Shown: positions 6,852 to 15,397, counted from the stretch's first letter. The stretch is DNA of 42,399 nt from Streptomyces griseorubiginosus (GCF_017614965.1 NZ_WVUG01000040.1:1-42399), one strand, 5' to 3'. Notes: generated by a model from the letters alone, not told the origin. Program-made: numbers and translations.

Positions 6852-9647
6852 TCAGCCCGCGGCCCCCGCCTGGGGCATGCGGCTGCGGGCGACGGCCTTG
6901 CCCAGTTCCCACAAGGCCAGCAGCGCCAGAGCCGGCAGCAGGGCCCAGCCGAACTGGCCCAGGGTGAGCGGTGTCGTACCGAGCAGGCGGTTGAAGACGT
7001 CCGTCTGGGTCGCCAGGACCGCGAGGACGAACTCGCCGAACATCGCCCAGTTCATCTGCCTGCTGTCGAACGTGTCGGTGGTCAGGGCCGTCTCCGTCTC
7101 GCTGCGGCACTCGACGGCGGCGACGATCAGGCACAGCGCGAACGAGGTGAAGGCGATGGAGTTGCCGATCGCGACGCTGTCGAAGCGGACCTCGCCCAGC
7201 TTGATCAACGACAGCAGCCCGATCGTGATCGCCAGCCCGGCGAGACCGACCGTGACCATCAGACCCGGTGTCATCACCGGTTCGCCGCGGGGCCGCGGCC
7301 TGCGGGACATCAGCCCGGGACTGACCCGGTCGAAGCCCAGCGCGAAGCCGAACGCCGCGTTGACGAAGAAGTGGATCCACAGCACCTGGGCCGGCGTGAA
7401 CGGCTCACCGCCCGCGATGTTGAACAGGGACGCCCCGAGGAAGGTCAGCACGAACACGACCAGCAGAACCAGCACGAAGCGGATGTACTTGGTGAGGTTG
7501 TCGTAGATCTTCCGCCCCTGCTCCACCGCGAAGACGATCGTGGCGAAGTTGTCGTCGGACAGGATCAGCCGCCCGGCGTTCTTGGCCACCTCGGTGCCGG
7601 AGCCCATGGCGATCCCGATGTCCGCCGCCTTGATGGCCGGAGCGTCGTTGACGCCGTCCCCGGTCATGGCGACCACCTCGCCCTTCTTCTTCAGCGTGTC
7701 GGCGAGGAGCACCTTGTGCTCGGGGGCGACCCGGCCGATCACACCGATACGGTCGATGCGGTCCAGCCGTTCCTGCTCGCCGAGCGCGGCGAAGTCGGAG
7801 CCGAGGACGGCCTCGCCCTCGATGCCCACCTGCTCCGCGATCGCGGCTCCCGTGACCACGTCGTCCCCGGTCACCATCCGCACGCGGATGTTGGCCGCCC
7901 GCGCTCCGGCCACCGCCTTCTTCGACTCCTCGCGCGGCGGATCCTCCATCCCGACCAGGCTGGTCACCCGCACCCCCGTGACCAGGGCGAGCAGATCCCC
8001 GTCGGCGGCGAAGCCGTCCGGGTCGACGTCGACGGTGGCGGCCGCCATCACCCGGCGCCCCGCGCGTTCCATCCGCTCCATCTCCTCGTGGGCCCGCTTG
8101 TCGAGCTCGGAGCTCCAGGGAATGCTCGCGCCGTCGCTCAGCGCCGTCGCCGCCCGTGCCATCACCGCGGGCGCGGCCCCCTTCACGAAGCACCGCACGA
8201 CCGGCCTGCCGCGGCCGTCGGTCGCGGAGTGGAAGGTGGCCATCAGCTTGTACGAGGGGTCGAAGGGCAGAGTCGCCAGCCGTGGGAACCGCTCCCGGCT
8301 CGCCTCCAGGTCGAGGCCCGCCTTGTGGCACAGCACCAGCAGCGCCCCTTCGGTGGGGTCTCCCACCACCCGGCCGTCGACCAGCTCGGCGTCGTTCGCC
8401 ATGAGATAGGGCAGGATCGCGTCCTCGATGCCCGAGGAACGGCCGACGGCGTGGTGGATCCGGCCCTCCAGCTCGTACCCGGAGCCCGAGACGGTGTAGC
8501 GGTCGAAGGCGTCCACGACCTCGACGGCCGTCATCTGGTTCAGCGTCAGGGTGCCGGTCTTGTCGGAGTTGATCGCCGAGGTGAAGCCCAGCGTCTCCAC
8601 CGACGGAAGGTCCTTGACGATCGCGTGGTGCCGTGCGAGGTCCAGTCCGCCCAGCGACAGGATGGTCTGGGTCACCGTGGGCAGGGCCTCGGGGATGGCC
8701 GCGATCGCCAGCGACACGGCGGCGACGAACAGCGCGTCCCACGCCTCGCCGCGGGCCCGGCCCAGGACGAACATCACGATCATGGTCAGGCCGGCTGCGC
8801 CCGCGATCCACAGGGTCAGCCGGTCCAGTTCACGGGTCAGCGGCGAGGCCTCCCGCGGGGTGGCCGAGAGCATGCCGGAGATCTTGCCCAGTTCCGTGTC
8901 GGCGCCCGTGCCGGTGACGAGCATGACGCCACTGCCGTGGGTGACGGGGGTGTTCATGAACGCCGTGTTCGTACGGTCCCCGGGTCCGAGCCCCGTACCG
9001 CGCACGATCGCGGTGTCCTTGGCGGCGGGTGTGCTCTCGCCGGTCAGCGCCGACTCGTCGATCTGCAGCGCGCTCGCCGCGACGAGCCGGCCGTCGGCGG
9101 GCACGTCGTCGCCGGCCGCGATCAGCGCGACGTCCCCGGTGACGACCTCTTCGGCCGGTATCTCCGTCTCCGTCCCGTCCCGCCGCACCCGGGCCGTCGC
9201 CTTCATCATCGACTTCAGGGCGTTCATGGCGCTTTCGGCCTTGCCCTCCTGGCGCATGCCGATCACCGCGTTGAGCACGGTCAGGACCAGCAGGAGTACG
9301 GCCGTGCCCCACTCCTGGATGGCCAGCGACACGATCGCCGAGGCGACCAGGATGATCTGCATGTAACTGCGGTACTGGTCCAGCAGACGGCGCCAGCCGG
9401 GCCGGGGCTGTTCCTCCGGCAGGGCGTTGGGACCGTCGCGGGTGAGCCGCTTCGCCGCCTCCGCGGCGCTGAGTCCGGACCGGGGGTCCACACCGAGGGC
9501 GCTCGCCACGGCCTCGGGCGACTGCGCGTACCACGGCTCGGCAGTCATCGGCCCGCTCTGTTCCCCGTGCGCCGGGGAACTCGGGGAACTCGGGGAGCTC
9601 GGGGAGTTCGGGGAGTTCTGGGAGTCCGGGGAGCCCTGGGAGGTCAT
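6852..9647 (-). CDS. P-type cation-transporting ATPase (P2, Ca2+-ATPase-like)
   Basis: The 931-residue protein has all P-type ATPase marks: an N-terminal cation-ATPase domain (SALGVDPRSGLSAAEAAKRL), TGES in the actuator domain, PEALP in the membrane, the phosphorylated aspartate about residue 362 in SDKTGTLTLNQ, and GDGVNDAPAIK in the hinge. About ten membrane helices are visible. The PEALP version resembles P2 pumps (Ca2+ or Na+), but the ion is uncertain. The first 33 residues are a Ser-Pro low-complexity tail made by 9-bp repeats; MTAEPWYAQ at 9548 is an alternative start. ATG 9647 overlaps the ppk2 stop as ATGA, which indicates translational coupling in one operon. Confidence 0.92.
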   Translation of the reverse strand: MTSQGSPDSQNSPNSPSSPSSPSSPAHGEQSGPMTAEPWYAQSPEAVASALGVDPRSGLSAAEAAKRLTRDGPNALPEEQPRPGWRRLLDQYRSYMQIILVASAIVSLAIQEWGTAVLLLVLTVLNAVIGMRQEGKAESAMNALKSMMKATARVRRDGTETEIPAEEVVTGDVALIAAGDDVPADGRLVAASALQIDESALTGESTPAAKDTAIVRGTGLGPGDRTNTAFMNTPVTHGSGVMLVTGTGADTELGKISGMLSATPREASPLTRELDRLTLWIAGAAGLTMIVMFVLGRARGEAWDALFVAAVSLAIAAIPEALPTVTQTILSLGGLDLARHHAIVKDLPSVETLGFTSAINSDKTGTLTLNQMTAVEVVDAFDRYTVSGSGYELEGRIHHAVGRSSGIEDAILPYLMANDAELVDGRVVGDPTEGALLVLCHKAGLDLEASRERFPRLATLPFDPSYKLMATFHSATDGRGRPVVRCFVKGAAPAVMARAATALSDGASIPWSSELDKRAHEEMERMERAGRRVMAAATVDVDPDGFAADGDLLALVTGVRVTSLVGMEDPPREESKKAVAGARAANIRVRMVTGDDVVTGAAIAEQVGIEGEAVLGSDFAALGEQERLDRIDRIGVIGRVAPEHKVLLADTLKKKGEVVAMTGDGVNDAPAIKAADIGIAMGSGTEVAKNAGRLILSDDNFATIVFAVEQGRKIYDNLTKYIRFVLVLLVVFVLTFLGASLFNIAGGEPFTPAQVLWIHFFVNAAFGFALGFDRVSPGLMSRRPRPRGEPVMTPGLMVTVGLAGLAITIGLLSLIKLGEVRFDSVAIGNSIAFTSFALCLIVAAVECRSETETALTTDTFDSRQMNWAMFGEFVLAVLATQTDVFNRLLGTTPLTLGQFGWALLPALALLALWELGKAVARSRMPQAGAAG
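9569..9640 (-). repeat. 9-bp tandem repeat encoding a Ser-Pro N-terminal tail
   Basis: Units like GGGGAACTC and GGGGAGTTC follow one another in 9-bp steps, encoding repeated NSP/SSP triplets at the start of the P-type ATPase. Repeats of this type vary in copy number easily, so tail length probably differs between strains. Confidence 0.85.
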
Positions 9648-10609
9648 GTGCCGTGCCCGCCCTTCCGGTGGGCCACCGAGGCGGCGTACGGATCGGCCGG
9701 TGCGCCGGGCGGCGCCTCGGCCTCCAAATCCTCCTTCACCAGGGACAGTTCGTGCCGGGCCTTCTCGCCGACCTCCGGGTACTGGGGGTCGATGTCGATC
9801 AGCGTGTGGGCGAGCACGGAGGCCGCGCAGATCCTGGCGAACCACTTGTGGTCGGCGGGTACGACGTACCAGGGGGCCCAGCGGGTGCTGGTGGCGGACA
9901 GCATGCGGGAGAACGCGTGCTGGTAGTCGTCCCACCAGGCCCGTTCACGGACGTCCGAGGCCGAGAACTTCCAGTTCCGTTCGGGTACGTCGATCCGCTT
10001 CAGGAAACGGGTGCGCTGCTCCTCCTTGGAGAGGTTCAGGAACAGCTTCACCACACGGAAGCCGTTGTCGTACAGATACCGCTCCCAGTCGTTGATCTCC
10101 CGGTAGCGCCGCCGCCACACGCCCTTGGCCTTCGCCTCCTCCGGCAGCCGCTGACGCTCCAGCAGCTCGCTGTGCACCCGCACCACCAGCACCTCCTCGT
10201 AGTGCGAGCGGTTGAAGATGCCGATCTCACCGCGCCGGGGCAGCCGGCAGGCGTAGCGCCACAGGTAGTCGTGGTCGAGTTCCTCGCTGGAGGGCACTCT
10301 GAAGTTCGCCACGTGGACGCCCTGGGGGTTCACCCCGGTCATCACGTGCCGGATGGTGCCGTCCTTGCCGCCCGCGTCCAGGGCCTGCAGGCACAGCAGT
10401 ACCCCGTATCTGCCCTCTGCGGCCAGCCGGCGCTGGTAGTCGGCCAGCAGGGCGACGCCCGTCCGCAGCAGTTCCCGGCCTTGCTTCTTGCCGCCGATCC
10501 CGCCCTTGAAGCCGGGGTCGAAGTCGGTGGCGAGATCCACCTTCGACCCCGGCTTCACCCGCAGCGGTGCGATGAACTCGGCGATGCGCTCGGCCCGTTC
10601 GTCCGTCAT
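9644..10609 (-). CDS. PPK2-family polyphosphate kinase
   Basis: This 321-residue cytoplasmic enzyme is a single-domain PPK2, which transfers phosphate between polyphosphate and nucleotides. Walker A is DAGGKDGT (residues 78-85) and Walker B is IGIFNRSHYEEVLVVRVH (from about 129). The FNRSHYE form is typical of class III-type enzymes that phosphorylate AMP and ADP, so regeneration of ATP or GTP from polyphosphate is a reasonable inference. ATG 10609 follows the DUF7144 stop by 17 bases and has only a weak ribosome site, suggesting coupling. The stop overlaps the ATPase start (ATGA). Confidence 0.92.
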   Translation of the reverse strand: MTDERAERIAEFIAPLRVKPGSKVDLATDFDPGFKGGIGGKKQGRELLRTGVALLADYQRRLAAEGRYGVLLCLQALDAGGKDGTIRHVMTGVNPQGVHVANFRVPSSEELDHDYLWRYACRLPRRGEIGIFNRSHYEEVLVVRVHSELLERQRLPEEAKAKGVWRRRYREINDWERYLYDNGFRVVKLFLNLSKEEQRTRFLKRIDVPERNWKFSASDVRERAWWDDYQHAFSRMLSATSTRWAPWYVVPADHKWFARICAASVLAHTLIDIDPQYPEVGEKARHELSLVKEDLEAEAPPGAPADPYAASVAHRKGGHGT

Positions 10610-10626
10610 GGTGGTCGCCCGGCCCG

Positions 10627-11049
10627 TCAGGAGGGCTCCCGGTCCCGCTCCACCACGCACAGGGCCCAGATGACGAAGGCGTACAGCGCGATCAGGGTCA
10701 GGGACCAGAACGGGTAGTAGGGGACGTCCAGGAAGTTCGCGACGATCGCCAGCGCCGCGATGCCCACGCCCAGCACGCGCGCCCAGGTCGCGACCACGAC
10801 GAGCCCGAGACCCACGACGATGGCGACGGTTCCGACGGCCAGATGGATCCAGCCCCAGCTCGTCAGGTCGAACTGGAAGGTGTAGTCGCGGGTGTTGAGG
10901 AACACGTCGTCGTTCGCGACGGCCATGATGCCCCGCACGACGTCGAGGATGCCGCCCATGATGAGCAGGACGGCGCCGAGCGCGGTCAGTCCGCTCGCGG
11001 CCTGCTGGACGCCCTCGGAGCGGTGGTGCTTCACAGCGGTGGTGGCCAT
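10627..11049 (-). CDS. DUF7144-family four-helix membrane protein
   Basis: A 140-residue protein with four membrane helices (about 20-40, 65-85, 88-108 and 112-132). The sequence VLLIMGGILDVVRGI, the FQFDLTSWGWIHLAVG segment and FLDVPYYPFWSLTLIALY match the actinobacterial DUF7144 family, whose function is unknown. ATG 11049 is preceded by GGAGGT at good spacing, making this the first gene of a three-gene unit with ppk2 and the P-type ATPase. The shared transcript suggests a role tied to energy supply or ion balance at the membrane; this is inference. Confidence 0.85.
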   Translation of the reverse strand: MATTAVKHHRSEGVQQAASGLTALGAVLLIMGGILDVVRGIMAVANDDVFLNTRDYTFQFDLTSWGWIHLAVGTVAIVVGLGLVVVATWARVLGVGIAALAIVANFLDVPYYPFWSLTLIALYAFVIWALCVVERDREPS

Positions 11050-11243
11050 GGCTGGGACCTCCGTCCCTGGATCGGCCGCCGGTCGCGGCCCTGCTCCTCC
11101 ACGCCTACTCCGCCGTCACCCGTTCCGCGTCACCTTCTAAGGGTGATGCCGTCCGGCCGGATACCGGGCACCTCGAGGGTCGCACTGCTGCGGTGGGGTG
11201 AAGATCACAGCCCCTCGACCTCATAAGGCCGGCGAACGCTCAG

Positions 11244-11249
11244 TACGGT
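11244..11249 (+). promoter_or_regulatory. -10 box TACGGT, leaderless geometry
   Basis: TACGGT ends exactly six bases before the GTG start at 11256, and no Shine-Dalgarno is visible. Transcription would start at or next to the start codon. The divergent DUF7144 operon starts 206 bp away on the other strand. Confidence 0.5.
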
Positions 11250-11255
11250 GACTGC

Positions 11256-12023
11256 GTGCCGAAGAGCAAGAACACGTTCTCATCCTGGCGGCGGAGCCTC
11301 GCCCAGCGCGCCGTCCACGCGGGCTGGGCCTGGGTGCAGCGCTCGGGCTCGGTGACGGCCGAGAGTCCCGGCCGCTTCCGCTTCGGCGCCCTCGGCGCGC
11401 ACACCCGTCTGGCCTTCCCGCTCGGCACCGTCTTCGGCGAACCCTGGATCCACCTCGGCTCCCACTGCATCGTCGGCGAGCAGGTCACCCTGACGGCGGG
11501 TCTGATGCCCGACCTCGACCTCGGCCCCGAACCGATCCTCCGCATCGGCGACGGCGTGGTCCTGGGCCGCGGCAGCCATGTCATCGCCGACACCACGGTG
11601 ACCATCGGCAGCGACTGCTACTTCGGGCCGTACGTCTACATCACGTCAACAAACCATTCGTACGACGATCCGCACCAGCCGATAGGCAAGCAGTGGCCGC
11701 GCATGGAACCGGTGGAGATCGGCCCGGGCTGCTGGGTCGGCACGAACGCCGTGATCCTGCCCGGCGCGAAGATCGGCCGGAACGTGGTCGTGGCCGCCGG
11801 CGCGGTGGTCCGCGGTGTCGTGCCCGACCATGCCGTGGTCGCGGGCGCACCCGCCCGGGTCGTACGGCGCTGGACACCTGCGGACGGCTGGCAGCCGCCG
11901 CTCAGGACGCCCGCGCCGGTGCCGATCCCCGACGGGGTGACGCCGGAGCAGCTGTGCGCCCTCTCGGAACTGGACGACGAGGCCGTGGCGCGGCTCGCCG
12001 AACTGGACGCCGAGCCCTCCTGA
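11256..12023 (+). CDS. Left-handed beta-helix acyltransferase (hexapeptide family)
   Basis: The 255-residue protein has a long series of hexapeptide repeats (LRIGDGVVLGRGSHVIADTT, then TIGSDCYFGPYVYITSTNH) ending in the family's VGTNAVILPGAKIGRNVVVA stretch and AGAPARVV. This is the layout of maltose/galactoside O-acetyltransferase-like enzymes, soluble trimers using acetyl-CoA; the histidine in STNHSYDDP is in the usual catalytic place. N- and C-terminal extensions of about 40 residues are unassigned. The acceptor sugar or lipid is unknown. Start is GTG 11256 with no ribosome site but an adjacent -10 box. It converges on the EamA gene with one base between the stops. Confidence 0.85.
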   Translation: MPKSKNTFSSWRRSLAQRAVHAGWAWVQRSGSVTAESPGRFRFGALGAHTRLAFPLGTVFGEPWIHLGSHCIVGEQVTLTAGLMPDLDLGPEPILRIGDGVVLGRGSHVIADTTVTIGSDCYFGPYVYITSTNHSYDDPHQPIGKQWPRMEPVEIGPGCWVGTNAVILPGAKIGRNVVVAAGAVVRGVVPDHAVVAGAPARVVRRWTPADGWQPPLRTPAPVPIPDGVTPEQLCALSELDDEAVARLAELDAEPS

Positions 12024-12024
12024 C

Positions 12025-12882
12025 TCAGCCCGCGGCCAGCAGCAGCGTGCCGACGAGGGCGAGGCCGGCGCCCGCCGCCTGGATCGCGCGGAGCCGTTCG
12101 CGGAGGATGCCGCGGGCGGCGAGGGCGGTCACCACCGGATACAGCGAGGCGAGCACGGCGGCCACCGTGACGGGACCGTGCTGGGCGGCCACCGAGTAGG
12201 TGCCGTTCGCGGCGACGTCCGCGAGCCCGACGAAGGCGAGGGCCGGGAGCGCGGCCCAGGGGAAGCGGCCACCCGGGAGAGCCTCGCCGCCCCGCTTGAC
12301 GGAGACGTACAGGGCGGCACCGCCCCCGAGCACGTTCGTCACGCGCTGCACGAACAGGGCGAGGAACAGGCCGGTGACGGTCGTCGACGCCTCAGCGATC
12401 AGCGCGAACACCGTGCCGAACCCGAGCGCCGCGATCAGCGTGAGCACGATCGCCCGGCGCTGCACGGCGGCGCCCCCGAGCTGCGGACCGCCCGCGAGCA
12501 CCACGCCCGTGACGGCGACGGCGATCCCGGCCACCTGCGTCAGACCGGGGCGCTCGCCGAGGAACAGGCCCACGCCGACGGGGACGGCCACACTCAGGGT
12601 CGCGAGCGGGGAGACGACCCCCATCGGACCCAGCGCGAGCGCCTTGTAGAAGGAGATCATCGCCACCGGCCCGGCGAGGCCCGCCGCGAAGGCGAACCAC
12701 AGCCGCGGCCCGGCCTCGCTCCAGCCGCCCGTGGCCACGACGATCGCGCCCAGCACGGCCGCCGCGATCGCCTGCGAGACGACGACCACGGTCAGAGCCG
12801 GGGTGCGCCGGGTGAGCAGTCCGCCGCCGAAGTCGGCCAGGCCCCAGAGCAGGCTCGTGGCCAGGGCGAAGAATGCTGTCAC
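12025..12882 (-). CDS. EamA (DMT) family transporter
   Basis: The 285-residue protein has ten predicted membrane helices in two homologous halves, the EamA pattern of drug/metabolite transporters. Markers include SLLWGLADFGGGLL at the start and ALALGPMGVVSPLATLSVAV before the midpoint. It starts with GTG at 12882. It is divergent from an XRE-cupin regulator 138 bp away, and the shared spacer is full of palindromes and repeats, so the regulator probably controls export or import by this protein. The transported compound is not known. Confidence 0.88.
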   Translation of the reverse strand: MTAFFALATSLLWGLADFGGGLLTRRTPALTVVVVSQAIAAAVLGAIVVATGGWSEAGPRLWFAFAAGLAGPVAMISFYKALALGPMGVVSPLATLSVAVPVGVGLFLGERPGLTQVAGIAVAVTGVVLAGGPQLGGAAVQRRAIVLTLIAALGFGTVFALIAEASTTVTGLFLALFVQRVTNVLGGGAALYVSVKRGGEALPGGRFPWAALPALAFVGLADVAANGTYSVAAQHGPVTVAAVLASLYPVVTALAARGILRERLRAIQAAGAGLALVGTLLLAAG

Positions 12883-12904
12883 GGCTCGCCTCGCAGTACA
12901 GTTC

Positions 12905-12998
12905 GGTGAACGATCGGGTGCACCTCACCGTAGTCCAGTGCAGTGGACCCTGTCATTCAAGATATTGGCCTTCCGGTCATCCAGGACAATGACCTCCC
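12905..12998. promoter_or_regulatory. Divergent operator region between EamA and XRE-cupin genes
   Basis: The spacer holds GGTGA (12905-12909) facing TCACC (12925-12929), a palindrome GGTGCACC (12917-12924), a near-palindrome TCCAGTGCAGTGGA (12934-12947), and a direct repeat GTCATTCAAGATATTGGCC (from 12952) and GTCATCCAGGACAATGACC (from 12976) with a 24-bp period and 17 of 23 matches. These are likely binding sites for the adjacent regulator. Confidence 0.55.
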
Positions 12999-13020
12999 GA
13001 GATTGGACATCGGACGGAAC

Positions 13021-13593
13021 GTGTCGGACCTCGACCTGCTGAACCAGTCCCTGGCGCGCAACGTCAAGCGCTGGCGCAATGAGCGCGGCTTCACCCTGGA
13101 CGCGCTCGCCGCCCGCGCCGGCGTCAGCCGGGGCATGCTGATCCAGATCGAGCAGGCCCGCACCAACCCGAGCATCGGCACGGTCGTGAAGATCGGCGAC
13201 GCGCTCGGCGTCAGCATCACCACCCTGCTCGACTACGAGCGGGGGCCGAAGGTCAGGATCGTCCCGGCCGACCAGGTGGTCCGGCTCTGGCACACCGACG
13301 CCGGCAGCTACAGCCGGCTCCTCGCCGGCACCGAGGCGCCGGGACCGCTGGAGATGTGGGAGTGGCGGCTGATGCCGGGGGAGGGCAGCAGCTCGGATCC
13401 GCACCCCGCCGGCACGGTGGAGATCGCCCATGTCACCGAGGGTGAACTGACCCTCACCGTCGAGGGCGCCGAGTACCGCGTCCCGGCCGGTGCGAGCGTC
13501 ACCTTCGAGGCCAACGCCCCGCACGCCTACGGCAATCAGGGCGAGGTCCCCACACGGCTGGTACTGGCGGTCTCCGTCCCGCCCGTCCCCTGA
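13021..13593 (+). CDS. XRE-family regulator with cupin sensor domain
   Basis: The predicted 190-residue protein has an N-terminal helix-turn-helix (residues about 10-65: RNVKRWRNERGFTLDALAAR, then SRGMLIQIEQARTNPSI) and a C-terminal cupin_2 barrel (PHPAGTVEIAHVTEGELTLTV through FEANAPHAYGNQG). Such HTH-cupin proteins sense a small ligand and repress or activate neighbouring genes. GTG 13021 (SDLDLLNQSLARN) is preferred because the in-frame ATG at 12943 would run through the repeat operator. Its likely target is the divergent EamA transporter and itself. Confidence 0.88.
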   Translation: MSDLDLLNQSLARNVKRWRNERGFTLDALAARAGVSRGMLIQIEQARTNPSIGTVVKIGDALGVSITTLLDYERGPKVRIVPADQVVRLWHTDAGSYSRLLAGTEAPGPLEMWEWRLMPGEGSSSDPHPAGTVEIAHVTEGELTLTVEGAEYRVPAGASVTFEANAPHAYGNQGEVPTRLVLAVSVPPVP

Positions 13594-13613
13594 TCGGGCA
13601 CCGGCCGCCCTGT

Positions 13614-13619
13614 TAGCGT
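13614..13619 (+). promoter_or_regulatory. -10 box TAGCGT, leaderless geometry
   Basis: TAGCGT ends six bases before ATG 13626, and no ribosome site precedes the start. It lies just 20 bp after the stop of the XRE-cupin gene, so the YbaK-like gene probably has its own leaderless transcript. Confidence 0.5.
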
Positions 13620-13625
13620 GCCGTC

Positions 13626-14183
13626 ATGGACGCACCCATCGGACACTTCGACACCGCCCTCCCCGCACCCGACGCCCTCGGCGAACTGACCGCCCCGGTC
13701 GCCGCCGCCGTACGCGGCTGGAGCGGCAGCGTCCCGGCCGAGCAGATCGTGTACGTCGACACCGATCCGCAGTGGGCCGACACCGCGGTCTTCGTCCAGC
13801 ACTACGGGCAGGAGCTGCTGGAGAGGTCGGCGAACTGCGTGGTCGTCGCGGGCAAGCGGGGCGGCGGGACGACGCTGGCCGCGTGCGTGGTGCTGTCCAC
13901 GACCCGGGTCGACGTCAACGGCGTGGTGCGCCGCCAACTCGGCGCCCGCAAGGCGTCGTTCGCGTCGATGGACACGGCCACGGGGGAGAGCGGCATGGAG
14001 TACGGCGGCATCACCCCGATCGGACTCCCCGACGGCTGGCCCCTGTTGATCGACTCGGCCGTCGTGGACCTGCCGTACGTCCTGGTGGGCAGCGGCCGCC
14101 GCCGGGGCAAACTGCTGGTCCCGGGCAAGGCCTTCGCCGAACTGCCGGGTGCCGTGGTGCTGGAGGGGCTCGGGGTGGCCTGA
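13626..14183 (+). CDS. YbaK/EbsC-type aminoacyl-tRNA deacylase
   Basis: The 185-residue protein matches the YbaK/ProX (prolyl-tRNA synthetase-associated) domain, whose members hydrolyse misacylated tRNA in trans. The region VVVAGKRGGGTTLAACVVLS holds the conserved lysine, and SGMEYGGITPIGLPDGWPLLI with the later VLVGSGRRRGKLLVPG is the family core. It is cytoplasmic and of normal length. Which tRNA mischarge it clears cannot be read. Start is ATG 13626. The stop codon lies within the loop of a strong stem-loop that also serves the facing CDF gene. Confidence 0.85.
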   Translation: MDAPIGHFDTALPAPDALGELTAPVAAAVRGWSGSVPAEQIVYVDTDPQWADTAVFVQHYGQELLERSANCVVVAGKRGGGTTLAACVVLSTTRVDVNGVVRRQLGARKASFASMDTATGESGMEYGGITPIGLPDGWPLLIDSAVVDLPYVLVGSGRRRGKLLVPGKAFAELPGAVVLEGLGVA

Positions 14184-14202
14184 CCGGGGCCCCTCCAGCA
14201 CC
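14156..14202. terminator. Perfect 14-bp stem-loop between convergent genes
   Basis: GGTGCTGGAGGGGC (14156-14169) pairs exactly with GCCCCTCCAGCACC (14189-14202) around a 19-nt loop that contains the ybaK-like stop codon. No T-run follows. Its position 32 bp from the CDF stop suits a two-way terminator. Confidence 0.8.
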
Positions 14203-14233
14203 AGGCCCCGGGCGAGGAAGGGGATGGTCCGAC

Positions 14234-15325
14234 TCAGGCCGCGGTGTGGTGCGCCAGCGCCCGGTGGGGGTCCTCCTCGCCCGGGGCCGGTGCCGGGTCC
14301 GCGTGGACCAGGGCCGCCGTCAGGCGCGGTACGGCGTGCAGCAGGGCGTGTTCCGCGTCGACGGCGATGCCGTGGGCCTGCCGTACCGTCGCCTCGCCGT
14401 CCACCACGACCGCCACCTCGGCGCGCAGCCGGTGCCCGATCCAGCGCAGCCGCAGCTCTCCGACCCCGCGCACGCCCGGCACCTCCCGCAGCGCCTGCTC
14501 CGCCCGGTCCACCAGGGCCGGGTCGACGGCGTCCATCACCCGCCGGAACACCTCGCGCGCCGCGTCCCGCAGCACCAGCACGATCGCCGCCGTGATCGCC
14601 AACCCGACGATCGGGTCGGCCAGTTGCCACCCCAGCGCCGAGCCGCCCGCGCCCACCAGCACGGCCAGCGAGGTGAATCCGTCCGTACGGGCGTGCAGTC
14701 CGTCGGCGACCAGCGCGGCGGAGCCGATCGAACGGCCGACCCGGATCCGGTACCGCGCCACCCACTCGTTGCCCGCGAACCCGGCCAGCGCCGCCACCGC
14801 CACCGCCGGCACATGCTCCACGGGGCGCGGATCGAGCAGCCGCCCGACCGCCACCCATGCCGCGAAGGCGGCCGACGCGGCGATCGTCAGCACGATCACG
14901 ATCCCGGCGAGGTCCTCGGCCCGCCCGTAGCCGTAGGTGAAGCGCCGCGTCGCCGCCCGGCGCCCCAGCACGAAGGCGACGCCGAGCGGTAGGGCGGTCA
15001 GCGCGTCGGCGGCGTTGTGCACCGTGTCGCCGAGCAGCGCCACCGATCCGGACAGGACGACCACGACCGCCTGGACGAGCGCGGTCGCGCCCAGGACGGC
15101 GAGCGAGACCCAGAGGGCGCGCATGCCACGAACCGAGGACTCCAGGGCGGAGTCCAGCTTGTCGGCGGTCTCGTGGGAGTGGGGGGTGAGCAGATGGCCC
15201 AGTCGGTGGCGCAGTTTCGCCCGCCGGTGAGGGTGGTCGTGGCCGTGACGGTGTTCGTGAGCGGACTCGTGGCCATGGTGGTGTGCGTGGTCATGGTCAT
15301 GCGCGTGGTCGTGCCGGTCGCTCAC
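14234..15325 (-). CDS. Cation diffusion facilitator (CDF) metal exporter
   Basis: The 363-residue protein starts with a histidine-rich stretch (DHAHDHDHAHHHGHESAHEH), has six predicted helices, and ends in a ferredoxin-like cytoplasmic domain. Metal-site motifs are DTVHNAAD in helix 2 and DGLHARTD in helix 5, two HxxxD pairs as in zinc-type CDFs. CDF proteins export Zn2+, Co2+ or related ions using the proton gradient. The start is GTG 15325 with GGAAGGGAAC upstream. It is divergent from an ArsR-type sensor, so the pair is a metal-resistance module. Confidence 0.93.
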   Translation of the reverse strand: MSDRHDHAHDHDHAHHHGHESAHEHRHGHDHPHRRAKLRHRLGHLLTPHSHETADKLDSALESSVRGMRALWVSLAVLGATALVQAVVVVLSGSVALLGDTVHNAADALTALPLGVAFVLGRRAATRRFTYGYGRAEDLAGIVIVLTIAASAAFAAWVAVGRLLDPRPVEHVPAVAVAALAGFAGNEWVARYRIRVGRSIGSAALVADGLHARTDGFTSLAVLVGAGGSALGWQLADPIVGLAITAAIVLVLRDAAREVFRRVMDAVDPALVDRAEQALREVPGVRGVGELRLRWIGHRLRAEVAVVVDGEATVRQAHGIAVDAEHALLHAVPRLTAALVHADPAPAPGEEDPHRALAHHTAA

Positions 15326-15381
15326 GTCGGTTCCCTTCCGGTGTCGCGGGAGTGGACGCGGGACGCCCACGACGCCATTAT

Positions 15382-15397
15382 GTGCGTATGAGCGCAC
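15382..15397. promoter_or_regulatory. ArsR/SmtB-type operator, GTGCG-N6-CGCAC
   Basis: GTGCG at 15382-15386 and CGCAC at 15393-15397 form an inverted repeat spanning the ArsR start codon (15388). The wider sequence TATGTGCGTATGAGCGCACG is AT-interrupted like known SmtB/ArsR sites. Binding would block ArsR translation start and the divergent CDF promoter. Confidence 0.6.

Noticed and set aside
5070..9926. Very long plus-strand open frame opposite the P-type ATPase
   Set aside because: It is the shadow of the minus-strand ATPase and PPK2 genes, common in GC-rich DNA. Its product is Arg/His/Gly-rich with no family motif, whereas the minus strand carries all ATPase motifs.
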